DNA from: Planctomycetaceae bacterium
GTDB taxonomy: Bacteria > Planctomycetota > Planctomycetia > Planctomycetales > Planctomycetaceae
Assembly (NCBI GenBank): GCA_900299185.1
Contig: OMIV01000152.1
Span: 1 to 38,304 of the forward strand
Length of the DNA: 38,304 nucleotides
Direction of reading: 5' to 3'
Of this stretch, positions 27,448 to 34,267 are shown piece after piece (position 1 is the stretch's first letter; each line of letters starts with the position of its first letter). Under the pieces are notes generated by a model. The model did not search any database, was not told the DNA's origin, and worked only from the letters and a program-made list of their open reading frames with translations. Both the position numbers and the translations under genes were made by a program.

Positions 27448-27654
27448 ATGTTGGCATCGGACTTTTCGGAACTGGTGTGGGTGACGCTGGGCATCGTCAG
27501 CGGAGTTGTGCTGGCATGCTTGATGGGTGGCGCGGCCACGGCGGGAGTCGTTGTGGTACTCACGAAACAGAAAAAGCATTGGTGGCTAACGCTTCCTCTG
27601 GCCGCGATTTGGTTCGCGATTGGCTGGACTGTGATGAGCTGTTTGGACTTGTGA
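27448..27654 (+). CDS. Small two-helix membrane protein of unknown function
   Basis: The ATG at 27448 is preferred to that at 27409 because TTGAGG lies about nine bases upstream. The 68-residue product has two hydrophobic segments, VWVTLGIVSGVVLACLMGG with the following AATAGVVVVL, and LPLAAIWFAIGWTVMSC, joined by a basic loop (TKQKKHWW). It starts about 70 bases after the glucosidase stop on the same strand. Conserved family unknown; the hydrophobic pattern is clear but no function can be inferred. Confidence 0.5.
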   Translation: MLASDFSELVWVTLGIVSGVVLACLMGGAATAGVVVVLTKQKKHWWLTLPLAAIWFAIGWTVMSCLDL

Positions 27655-28063
27655 GTTCACCAAAGACTGCGGGTTGAAGGAGTTGTGAAGGGGCGCCAGA
27701 GGGGCTGTCTTAGGCGTGAGAACCCCTGATGGAGGCTCCCTTCCAATTGATTCGGTCGACTGTATATTCGCCCGCGTTCGCGAGCGTGGAGCCAGCTGAG
27801 GTTGTCAGCGAGGCCCTGTTCTTCCCGCCTGAGGCTCGGTTGAGCCGCTGATGGATCGCCCGACTTGGTTGTTGCTGGCCGCTAGCAAGCAGGCCGCCCC
27901 ACCAGTTCGCTTCGAGGAGCGCGGTGTTCGAATTGTGGCGATTCACGCTTGAGTTCTGATTCGGTCGAGGGGCTGAATCGAGATCCTCGTTTAGGACTTC
28001 ATCGTCGTCCCATTTTGTGGCGAGATGGTTTCCGTCACTCATTCATCACAAAGGAACTTCGTC
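27655..28063. other. 409-base leader upstream of the aspartate-semialdehyde dehydrogenase gene
   Basis: No convincing coding sequence was seen on the plus strand. Possible small stems are AGGGG (27700) with CCCCT (ending 27727), and GGCTC-GGTT-GAGCC at 27833-27846. A TATATT hexamer at about 27771-27776 might be a -10 box, without a good -35. A long leader ahead of asd suggests regulated transcription, but I do not recognise a lysine or SAM riboswitch here. Confidence 0.4.
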
Positions 28064-29071
28064 GTGTTCGAGCACGTGGCAATCGTCGGCGCAACCGGCA
28101 ATGTGGGACGCATCATGTTGGAACTGCTGGAGCAGAGGAAATTCCCTGCCAAGCGGTTCAAGCTGCTCTCATCGGCACGGAACGCCGGCAAGAAGGTGCG
28201 ACTTCTCGGCAACGACTACGTCACGGAAGAACTGACGAAGGAGTCTTTCAAGGGCTGTGACCTCGTCATCGCGAGCACGCCCGACGATGTCGCTCGGGAC
28301 TTCTTGCCCTATGCCGTTGAAGCGGGCTGCACCGTCATTGACGAGTCCGGCTACTGGCGCATGAACCCGGATGTGGCGCTCGTCATTCCAGAGATCAATC
28401 CGCAAGACGCGCTCAATGCGAAGTTCATCATTGCCAGCCCGAACTGCTCGACGACTCAAATGGCGCTGGCTCTTAAGCCGTTGCACGACGCAGCCAAGGT
28501 GAAGCGCGTGTTTGTCGCGACTTATCAAGCCACCAGCGGCGTTGGACTGCAAGGCAGTGTGGAACTGATTGAAGGCACCAAAGCGAAGCTGGCTGGCGAG
28601 GACTACAACTACACCGCGTTCAAGCATCCCATCGCGCTGAATGCAATTCCTCAGATCGGCAGCTTGAAGGACGAGGGCTACACCAGCGAAGAGCTGAAGA
28701 TGGTTTACGAGACTCGGAAGATTCTCGGCGACCAGACGATCATGGTTTGTCCGACTTGTGTCCGTATCCCTGTGACGAACTGTCATAGCGAAGTCATCAC
28801 CGTTGAGACCGAGCGACCTGTTTCCGTTGAGGAAGCTCGCGAGTTGTTCTCGAAGTTCCCAGGTATCAAGGTCGTCGACGATCTCGCGAACAGCGTCTAT
28901 CCGATGCCGCTCACTTGCGACGGCAGCGACGACGTGTTCATCGGCCGCATCCGCAAAGACCTGTCGAATCCGAACGGTCTGACGTTCTGGTGCGTGAGCG
29001 ACAACCTTCGTAAGGGTGCCGCAACCAACGCCGTGCAGATCGCCGAACTCTTGGCGAAGCACAGGAAGTAA
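28064..29071 (+). CDS. asd: Aspartate-semialdehyde dehydrogenase
   Basis: This enzyme reduces aspartyl phosphate to aspartate semialdehyde with NADPH, the second step toward lysine, diaminopimelate, threonine and methionine. The GTG at 28064 is chosen because AAGGA lies eight bases upstream and the protein then starts at the Rossmann strand (FEHVAIVGATGNVG); an ATG at 28025 would add 13 residues. The 335-residue product has the nucleotide loop GATGNVG (9-15), STPDDVARDF, the catalytic cysteine at 128 in SPNCSTTQM, ATYQATSGVG, and RIPVTNCHSE (about 235-245) with the catalytic histidine region. The C-terminal part has VYPMPLTCDGSDDVFIGRIR and ends with AAQ/TNAVQIAELL, as in the family. It is followed by a strong terminator hairpin, so it is probably a single transcription unit. 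Confidence 0.95.
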   Translation: MFEHVAIVGATGNVGRIMLELLEQRKFPAKRFKLLSSARNAGKKVRLLGNDYVTEELTKESFKGCDLVIASTPDDVARDFLPYAVEAGCTVIDESGYWRMNPDVALVIPEINPQDALNAKFIIASPNCSTTQMALALKPLHDAAKVKRVFVATYQATSGVGLQGSVELIEGTKAKLAGEDYNYTAFKHPIALNAIPQIGSLKDEGYTSEELKMVYETRKILGDQTIMVCPTCVRIPVTNCHSEVITVETERPVSVEEARELFSKFPGIKVVDDLANSVYPMPLTCDGSDDVFIGRIRKDLSNPNGLTFWCVSDNLRKGAATNAVQIAELLAKHRK

Positions 29072-29083
29072 CCAAACTCAAAG

Positions 29084-29120
29084 CAAAGGCGGAGTCGCAG
29101 GACTCCGCCTTTGTTGCTTG
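29084..29120 (+). terminator. Factor-independent terminator after asd
   Basis: A perfect 13-bp stem, 29084-29096 (CAAAGGCGGAGTC) with 29101-29113 (GACTCCGCCTTTG), has a 4-base loop GCAG and is followed by TTGCTTG. It lies 13 bases after the asd stop. The T-run is short, so efficiency is uncertain. Confidence 0.75.
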
Positions 29121-29157
29121 AAGTCGGACTCAGCACTCTCAATCGAAGGCTTAAAGC

Positions 29158-29322
29158 ATGTGGAATATCGTGATTGGAATCGTCTTCGTGATTGGTGGGC
29201 TGACCGGAAACTTGGCGCTACGCGGGACGGATAGCGGCGGAGCGCTGGCTGCTGTTGGTGGTGGGATGGTCGTGTGGGGCATCTTCCAAATGTTGAAAGC
29301 GCGGCAGGGCGGCGACCAATAG
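29158..29322 (+). CDS. 54-residue membrane peptide of unknown function
   Basis: ATG at 29158, TAG at 29320-29322. The sequence MWNIVIGIVFVIGGLTGNLA continues with LRGTDSGGALAAVGGGMVVW and ends basic (MLKARQGGDQ). It has two hydrophobic segments rich in Gly/Ala/Val/Ile separated by a short loop (RGTDSGG). GAAGG lies ten bases upstream. It sits between the asd terminator and the rRNA methyltransferase gene, starting 86 bases after the asd stop. Similar small Gly-rich two-helix proteins are common in bacterial genomes. The coding call rests on the ribosome-binding site, frame and membrane-like pattern only. Confidence 0.5.
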   Translation: MWNIVIGIVFVIGGLTGNLALRGTDSGGALAAVGGGMVVWGIFQMLKARQGGDQ

Positions 29323-29354
29323 TGTCCTCTGTTGGCGAGCGAAGCAGGGATCTC

Positions 29355-30143
29355 ATGCCAGCACGCGAACAACGCGGAAAACGGAAGAAGCTCAAGTCGC
29401 TGGCGGGCAATCACCAGCGCTGTTGGTTGTGGGGGCGCAATGCCGTTGTGGAAGCTCTGCGCGCCGGGCATTGGTTGCCGGTTGAGATCGTGGTGGCTGA
29501 GCAACTCGCTCCCGATCTGAAGCGCGAGATTGAAGAACTGGCTCGCGAGGGACAGATCCCGGTCCAAGTTGCTGCCGCTGACCGACTGACAGAATTATGT
29601 CACTCGCGCGAGCATCAAGGTTTGATCGCCAAGATGCCTCCGTTTCCGTATCGAGACCTCGCAGATGTGCTTCGTGCGGACGGTCCACCGCCGTTGTTTG
29701 TGTTGCTCGATTCGCTGCAAGACCCCTTCAACTTTGGAGCGGTATGCCGAGCAGCGTGTGTCTTCGGCGCGCGAGCCGTCATTGTCGCGCGTTCGGGGCA
29801 AGTAGAAGTCACCAGTCATGTCGCTCGCAGTTCTGCCGGGGCGATCAATCAAGTGGCGATTGCTTGTGTGGAGGATCTCGCAACGACGATCGCAGAGTTG
29901 CGGTCGCGCGGCGTGCGAGTTTGGGCGGCTACGATCTCGGCCAACAAAGTCATTGGTGACGTTGATCTGACTCAACCCACTGCCATTGTCATCGGCAATG
30001 AAGGACAAGGCGTGCAGCCGCGATTGATTGCTGCCTGCGATGGTGAAGTCACGATTCCGCAGGCCACAAGTTTCAATTCGCTCAACGCAGCGGTGGCGGC
30101 GGGAGTGTTGCTGTATGAGGTGCATCGCCAGCGGCGCGGCTGA
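29355..30143 (+). CDS. rlmB: SpoU/TrmH-family rRNA 2'-O-methyltransferase (RlmB-like)
   Basis: The ATG at 29355 has AGGGA upstream and is preferred over 29274, which would overlap the small membrane gene. The 262-residue product has a basic N-terminus (MPAREQRGKRKKLKSLAG), a SpoU substrate-binding part (WGRNAVVEALRAGHWLPVEIV, REHQGLIAKMPPF), then the knotted SAM-binding domain. The three family motifs are LDSLQDPFNFGAVCRAA (motif 1), AIVIGNEGQGVQPRLIAACD (motif 2) and ATSFNSLNAAVAAGVLLYEV (motif 3, usually SLNVSVAAGILLYE). RlmB methylates G2251 of 23S rRNA; specificity here is inferred from overall similarity and could instead be another SpoU target. Acts in the cytoplasm on ribosome assembly. 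It is followed by the tyrosyl-tRNA synthetase gene on the same strand, about 158 bases downstream. Confidence 0.88.
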   Translation: MPAREQRGKRKKLKSLAGNHQRCWLWGRNAVVEALRAGHWLPVEIVVAEQLAPDLKREIEELAREGQIPVQVAAADRLTELCHSREHQGLIAKMPPFPYRDLADVLRADGPPPLFVLLDSLQDPFNFGAVCRAACVFGARAVIVARSGQVEVTSHVARSSAGAINQVAIACVEDLATTIAELRSRGVRVWAATISANKVIGDVDLTQPTAIVIGNEGQGVQPRLIAACDGEVTIPQATSFNSLNAAVAAGVLLYEVHRQRRG

Positions 30144-30301
30144 CGGGTTTACGTGCCGATTGCTTGGTTGGTGATGGTTCGTGGTTTTGGTGCTCCTGGC
30201 GGCTCTATTGGTCGCTGAGTATCTTTCCGCACCTTTCGCCCTTTCTCGATGTTGGGGCGTTTCAAACCGACAATTGCCCTTGTTCCATTGGCCTTTCCGA
30301 C

Positions 30302-31519
30302 ATGTCGTTTCTGCCCGTTGCTGAACAACTCGCGGTCATTCGCCGCGGAATTGAAAAGATCGTCCCCGAGGAAGAACTCGCTCAGAAGCTCGAATGGAGC
30401 CGCTCGACGGGCAACCCGCTGCGCATCAAGTACGGCATCGATCCGACCGGCATCGACGTGCATCTCGGGCATACGGTCCCGATGCAGAAAATGCGGCAGT
30501 TTCAAGAACTCGGGCATCAGGCCGTCATTATCATCGGCAACTACACTGCGCTCGTCGGTGATCCCAGTGGTCGCGATAAGGCGCGCGAGAAGAAACTGAC
30601 GATGGAGCAAGTCGAAATAAACGCACGCGACTACTTGCAGCAGGTCGGCAAAGTCATTGACCTCTCGAAGGCCGAGGTGCATCGCAACGGCGATTGGTTC
30701 GGCAAGATGTCGTTCGCGGACATCCTGCAACTCTGCGGCAAAGTCACGGTCGCGCAGCTTCTCACGCGAGATGACTTCGCCAAACGCTTCAAAGAAGAGA
30801 AGCCCATCTTCATGCACGAGTGCATGTACCCGATCATGCAAGCTTGGGACTCGGTCATGATCAAGGCTGACATCGAACTCGGCGGGACCGAGCAGCTTTA
30901 CTCGTTCATGCTGGCTCGCGAGCTGCAGCGTGATGCCGGGCTGCCTCAGCAGATTGGTGTGATGTCTCCGATTCTGGTCGGGCTCGACGGCGTCAAACGC
31001 ATGGGCAAGAGCCTCGGCAACTACATCGGCATCAGCGAGTCGCCTTACGACATTATGAAGAAGTTCATGCAGATCCCCGACGACTGCATGCGGATGTATT
31101 TTGAATTGCTCACGAAGATTCCATTGTCCGACATCGAGACACTGCTGGCTGGACATCCGAAGGAAGCCAAGCTCGCTCTCGCGCGAGCAGTCATTGGCGA
31201 ATATCACAACGACGCCGCTGCGGTTGAGGCTGCTCAACGCTGGCAAAACGAGATCGGCGGCGATGCCTTGCCAACGGACATTCCTGAGGTCGCGATTGAC
31301 GCGTCGCTCATTGAAGCCGACGGCTGCATGCAAGCGGCTCGACTGTTGGTCGCAGCAGGACTCGTGACATCAAGTGGAGAAGCGCGGCGTTCGATTGCTC
31401 AAGGCGGCGCGTATCTCGGAGAGAGCAAAGAACGGATCGCGAGTCACGATCAACGCATCAAAGTCGAGGCCGGCGTGATGCTGTGGGTCGGTAAGAAAAA
31501 GTACTGTCGAATGAAGTAG
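30302..31519 (+). CDS. tyrS: Tyrosyl-tRNA synthetase
   Basis: This class I synthetase charges tRNA-Tyr. The ATG at 30302 starts a normal N-terminus (MSFLPVAEQLAVIRRGIEKI); the longer open frame upstream has no family-like sequence. The 405-residue product shows a HIGH-type motif HLGH (54-57), the LGGTEQLYSFMLARELQRD block that corresponds to the tyrosine and tRNA site, and a KMSKS-type motif KRMGKS (232-237). The C-terminal S4-like RNA-binding domain is at about 340-405 (AARLLVAAGLVTSSGEARRS, IAQGGAYLG). It has the form of the TyrRS lineage with a long S4 tail. No frameshift or missing residue was found. The gene is monocistronic or shares an operon with the methyltransferase upstream. A large palindrome follows from 31525, six bases after the stop. 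Confidence 0.95.
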   Translation: MSFLPVAEQLAVIRRGIEKIVPEEELAQKLEWSRSTGNPLRIKYGIDPTGIDVHLGHTVPMQKMRQFQELGHQAVIIIGNYTALVGDPSGRDKAREKKLTMEQVEINARDYLQQVGKVIDLSKAEVHRNGDWFGKMSFADILQLCGKVTVAQLLTRDDFAKRFKEEKPIFMHECMYPIMQAWDSVMIKADIELGGTEQLYSFMLARELQRDAGLPQQIGVMSPILVGLDGVKRMGKSLGNYIGISESPYDIMKKFMQIPDDCMRMYFELLTKIPLSDIETLLAGHPKEAKLALARAVIGEYHNDAAAVEAAQRWQNEIGGDALPTDIPEVAIDASLIEADGCMQAARLLVAAGLVTSSGEARRSIAQGGAYLGESKERIASHDQRIKVEAGVMLWVGKKKYCRMK

Positions 31520-31524
31520 GCTAC

Positions 31525-31755
31525 GTCTTCGCCCCAAAGGGGCTACGGAAAACAGCCTAGGGCAAGCGACCAACGGGAGCGCCGCCCTAGGAATCTGGTC
31601 AATCAAGATTCGTGCCCTGAAGGGGCACCGGAATGCGTCAACATTTTCCGGTGCCCCTTCAGGGCACGGCGATCTCTTGATCGCTTTCCTAGGGCGGCGC
31701 TCGCTATCGCGAGCTGGCCCTAGGCTGATTTCCGAGGCCCCTTTGGGGCGAAGAC
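31525..31755. repeat. 231-bp nested palindrome between tyrS and the oxidoreductase gene
   Basis: Three nested inverted repeats share one centre. Outer arms 31525-31563 and 31717-31755 are 39 bases each with two or three mismatches (GTCTTCGCCCCAAAGGGG and its complement). Middle arms 31578-31592 and 31687-31701 are 15 of 15 (AGCGCCGCCCTAGGA). Inner arms 31611-31633 and 31646-31668 are 23 of 23 (CGTGCCCTGAAGGGGCACCG core) with a 12-base loop. Within arms there are further palindromes (CCCCAAAGGGG, GTGCCCTGAAGGGGCAC). Starting six bases after tyrS, it could be a long hairpin terminator, or a small nonautonomous mobile repeat. No coding sequence is present. Confidence 0.9.
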
Positions 31756-31786
31756 CGATTCGGTCCCTCAACTTATGGAGAGCATT

Positions 31787-32872
31787 ATGAAGATTGGCTT
31801 TGGCATTATTGGCTGCGGAATGATTTCGCGCTTTCACGCGAAGGCCATCGCGGACATCAAGGGCGCGAAGATCGTCGGGTGCTACGACAGCTTTCCGAAC
31901 GCCGCTCCGAGGTACGCTGAGGAAGTCGGATGTAAGGCTTATGACAAGCTCGAAGACATGCTTGCCAATCCCGACATCCATGTCGTGACGATCTGCACGC
32001 CGAGCGGGGCTCATATGGAACCCGCTGTCCAATGCGCGAAGGCTGGCAAGCACGTCGTCGTCGAGAAGCCGCTCGAAGTCACGCTCAAACGCTGCGACGC
32101 GATCATCAATGCGTGCCAGCAAAACAACGTTCGACTGTGTGCGATTTTCCCGTCACGGTTTGCTCCGGCGAACATCGCTCTGCGCGACGCCATTCAAGAC
32201 GGTCGCTTCGGTCGGCTGACGATGGCGAGCACCTCGATTAAATGGTGGCGCGACCAGAAGTACTACGATCAAGGCGGCTGGCGCGGGACGTTCAAGCTCG
32301 ACGGCGGCGGGGCCTACATGAATCAAGGCATTCACAACGTCGATCTCATGTATTGGTTGATGGGCGAAGTCGTTGAGGTCTCGGCCTTCACCGGCACGCT
32401 GGCGCATGAACGCATCGAAGTGGAAGATACCGGCGTCGCGATCCTCAAGTTTGCGAATGGAGCACTGGGCACGATCGAAGCGACGACGAGCGCCTTTCCC
32501 GGCTTGCTGAAGCGGATCGAGATTCACGGCTCGACGGGCTCGGCTCGCGTTGAAGATCAGTATGTCGATCTCTGGGACTTCGCCGGGAAGTCCGCGAAGG
32601 ACAAAGGCGTGCGCGAGAAACTTTGGAAGCCCGCGCCGGATGCCCTCGCGAACTCAGGCGGAGCGACGGACCCGAAGGCGATCAGTCACGTCGGCCATCG
32701 CGAGCAGCTCAAGGACTTCATCAAGGCGATTGAAACCGGAGGCCGTGCCAAGGTCGACGGCGAAGATGGTCGCAAGAGCGTTGAGATCATCCTCGCGATC
32801 TATAAGTCCGCCTGGACGGGCAAGCCGGTGCAACTGCCGATGAAGAGCGATCCGACTTACCCGAAGAAGTAA
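31787..32872 (+). CDS. Gfo/Idh/MocA-family NAD(P)-dependent oxidoreductase
   Basis: The ATG at 31787 is chosen because GGAG lies seven bases upstream and the protein then starts at the Rossmann strand (MKIGFGIIGCGMISRFHAKAI); an ATG at 31775 would add four residues. The 361-residue product has the nucleotide-binding loop GCGMIS (9-14), ICTPSGAHMEPAV, then EKPLEVTL with Lys94 and Pro95, the family's conserved EKP motif, and in the C-terminal substrate domain GGAYMNQGIHNVDLMYWLMG, carrying the conserved histidine. The end has HREQLKDFIKAIETGGRAKV, then DGEDGRKSVEIILAIYKSA, typical of the family. These enzymes act on sugars, inositols or similar compounds; the substrate cannot be read. It has the same orientation as the downstream acyltransferase gene, but an inverted repeat region of 355 bases separates them. 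Confidence 0.93.
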   Translation: MKIGFGIIGCGMISRFHAKAIADIKGAKIVGCYDSFPNAAPRYAEEVGCKAYDKLEDMLANPDIHVVTICTPSGAHMEPAVQCAKAGKHVVVEKPLEVTLKRCDAIINACQQNNVRLCAIFPSRFAPANIALRDAIQDGRFGRLTMASTSIKWWRDQKYYDQGGWRGTFKLDGGGAYMNQGIHNVDLMYWLMGEVVEVSAFTGTLAHERIEVEDTGVAILKFANGALGTIEATTSAFPGLLKRIEIHGSTGSARVEDQYVDLWDFAGKSAKDKGVREKLWKPAPDALANSGGATDPKAISHVGHREQLKDFIKAIETGGRAKVDGEDGRKSVEIILAIYKSAWTGKPVQLPMKSDPTYPKK

Positions 32873-32878
32873 GTACGT

Positions 32879-33102
32879 CCTGGAGTGCTCCGGCTCGACG
32901 GAGCCCTCCAATTGTTGTCGCTTGGCCGTCTTACTTTTCGTCGGCAAGTTCGCAGGCACAGCCAAGTCCTGTCGATGATTCGCTCGAAGAAGACGTCTCG
33001 GAAGGAAGTACTGCTGAGTCATTGCTGGCGGCGGTATCGCACTCTGGTTGCGAGCAACTTGCCGCTGAGTTGGAGGGCTCCGTCGAGCCGGAGCGCTCCA
33101 GG
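32879..33102. repeat. Inverted pair of 33-bp repeats in the gap before the acyltransferase gene
   Basis: Bases 32879-32911 and 33070-33102 are reverse complements in 32 of 33 positions (core GGAGTGCTCCGGCTCGACGG). They enclose 158 bases. A related shorter inverted repeat is at 24459-24490. The inner segment has an open frame on the minus strand (Ser-rich, ends ELADEK) but no recognisable coding signal. The gap 32873-33227 contains nothing else I can support. Confidence 0.8.
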
Positions 33103-33227
33103 GATGTATTGAGTGAGATCAACGTATTGACTCAGAATCTCGCCCCTGAAGCGTGCTGAATCTGGATCGCAAGGAATTGCGATCTCCTTTCGACGATGTC
33201 GAACGTCTGCTCAATGGAGTGAGCCCG

Positions 33228-34193
33228 ATGAATTGGCTGAAACTGCGGCGACTCGGTGAGTACGCCGGTTTTCGAATACTTGTCGCGATCGTGTGGTGCT
33301 TGCCTGTCTGGGCGCAGCGTGCGTTGGCTTATGGATTCGCGACTTTGCTTTGCCGAGTGCTTCCGCGGAAGCTGACTCGGTACGACGTGGCGACGGATAA
33401 CATTCGCCAGTCGCTTGGTGCTGAAATGAGTGATGCTGAAGTAGACCGCATCATCTTTCGCATGTGGCAACACCTCGTGCGATTGGTCTGCGAGATGATT
33501 CAGTTTCCGCGTTATGCCTCGTGCGAGAACGTGCATGACATCACGAACTTCACGAACTTGAAGATGGCACTCACGGCGCTGTGCTCGGGCCGTCCGGTCA
33601 TCATGGTCAGCGGGCATTTCGGCAATTGGGAAGCATCGCTGGCGACGTTCGGGACGTTCGGTTTCCCGATGGGAGTTGTCGCACGCACGCTCGATAATCC
33701 ATACCTCGATGATTGGTTTCGGCGGTTCCGCGAGTCGACCGGGCACGTGATGATCGACAAGGGTGGCGGCGGTCCCGAGATGGTGCAGCGACTAGAAGCT
33801 GGGAAGCATCTCGCCTTACTGGGCGATCAAGATGCGGGTCGTCGAGGCGTCTTCGTCAACTTCTTTGGTCGTCCGGCTTCGACGTTCAAGTCGATCGCGA
33901 TCTTGGCGCTCCAGCACGATGCGTTGTTGTTGGTTGGTTATGCGACTCGTTTGCCGGATGAGCCCGGTCGCAAGTGGGTGAAGTTCGATCTCGGTTGTGA
34001 GGAAGTCATTGATCCGCGCGAGACGACTTCGGATGACCCGATCTTCGAGATCACGCAGCGATATAGCTCGGCATTAGAGCGAGCCGTCAGACGTTGCCCG
34101 GAGCAATACTTCTGGGTGCATCGACGTTGGAAGACCGCTCCCGAGGCTGCTCAGGCAGCTCATGAAGCGCGTCGCCGTCGTAAAGCAGGCTGA
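33228..34193 (+). CDS. LpxL/HtrB-family lysophospholipid acyltransferase
   Basis: The ATG at 33228 has GGAG nine bases upstream and begins a normal family N-terminus; an ATG at 33153 would add 25 polar residues. The 321-residue product has a hydrophobic stretch after the start (EYAGFRILVAIVWCLPVWAQ, 11-30), then the acyltransferase catalytic motif SGHFGNWE with His130 and Glu135, followed by the GVVARTLDNPYLDDWFRRFR block. Near residue 195 comes LALLGDQDAGRRGVFVNFFG, which in the family contains the D-Q-D site, and the end has EQYFWVHRRWK. The family adds acyl chains to lipid A precursors; this protein may do so or act on another lipid. Membrane-associated, cytoplasmic face. It ends in a convergent arrangement with the TPR lipoprotein gene. 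Confidence 0.9.
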   Translation: MNWLKLRRLGEYAGFRILVAIVWCLPVWAQRALAYGFATLLCRVLPRKLTRYDVATDNIRQSLGAEMSDAEVDRIIFRMWQHLVRLVCEMIQFPRYASCENVHDITNFTNLKMALTALCSGRPVIMVSGHFGNWEASLATFGTFGFPMGVVARTLDNPYLDDWFRRFRESTGHVMIDKGGGGPEMVQRLEAGKHLALLGDQDAGRRGVFVNFFGRPASTFKSIAILALQHDALLLVGYATRLPDEPGRKWVKFDLGCEEVIDPRETTSDDPIFEITQRYSSALERAVRRCPEQYFWVHRRWKTAPEAAQAAHEARRRRKAG

Positions 34194-34200
34194 TGCGGGA

Positions 34201-34240
34201 CGGCTGACTCAAGAAGTCCCTGCTGTCAGCCGGTTCGGCT
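34201..34240. terminator. Weak hairpins between convergent genes
   Basis: In the 74-base gap, an 8-bp inverted repeat (CGGCTGAC at 34201-34208, GTCAGCCG at 34225-34232) overlaps a short stem AGCCG-GTT-CGGCT (34228-34240). A transcription terminator role is plausible between convergent genes, but there is no strong T-run. Confidence 0.35.
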
Positions 34241-34267
34241 GTCACAATTGTTGCACTGCTGACCGAA

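Noticed and set aside
27710-28042. 110-residue minus-strand open frame in the asd leader
   Set aside because: No ribosome-binding site, no similarity I recognise and low-complexity polar composition; kept only as unexplained leader sequence.
28169-29062. Minus-strand open frame opposite asd
   Set aside because: Antisense to a well-supported enzyme gene and without domain features or a start signal.
30149-31333. 394-residue minus-strand open frame opposite tyrS
   Set aside because: tyrS is certain from its HLGH and KRMGKS motifs; the antisense frame reflects codon bias only.
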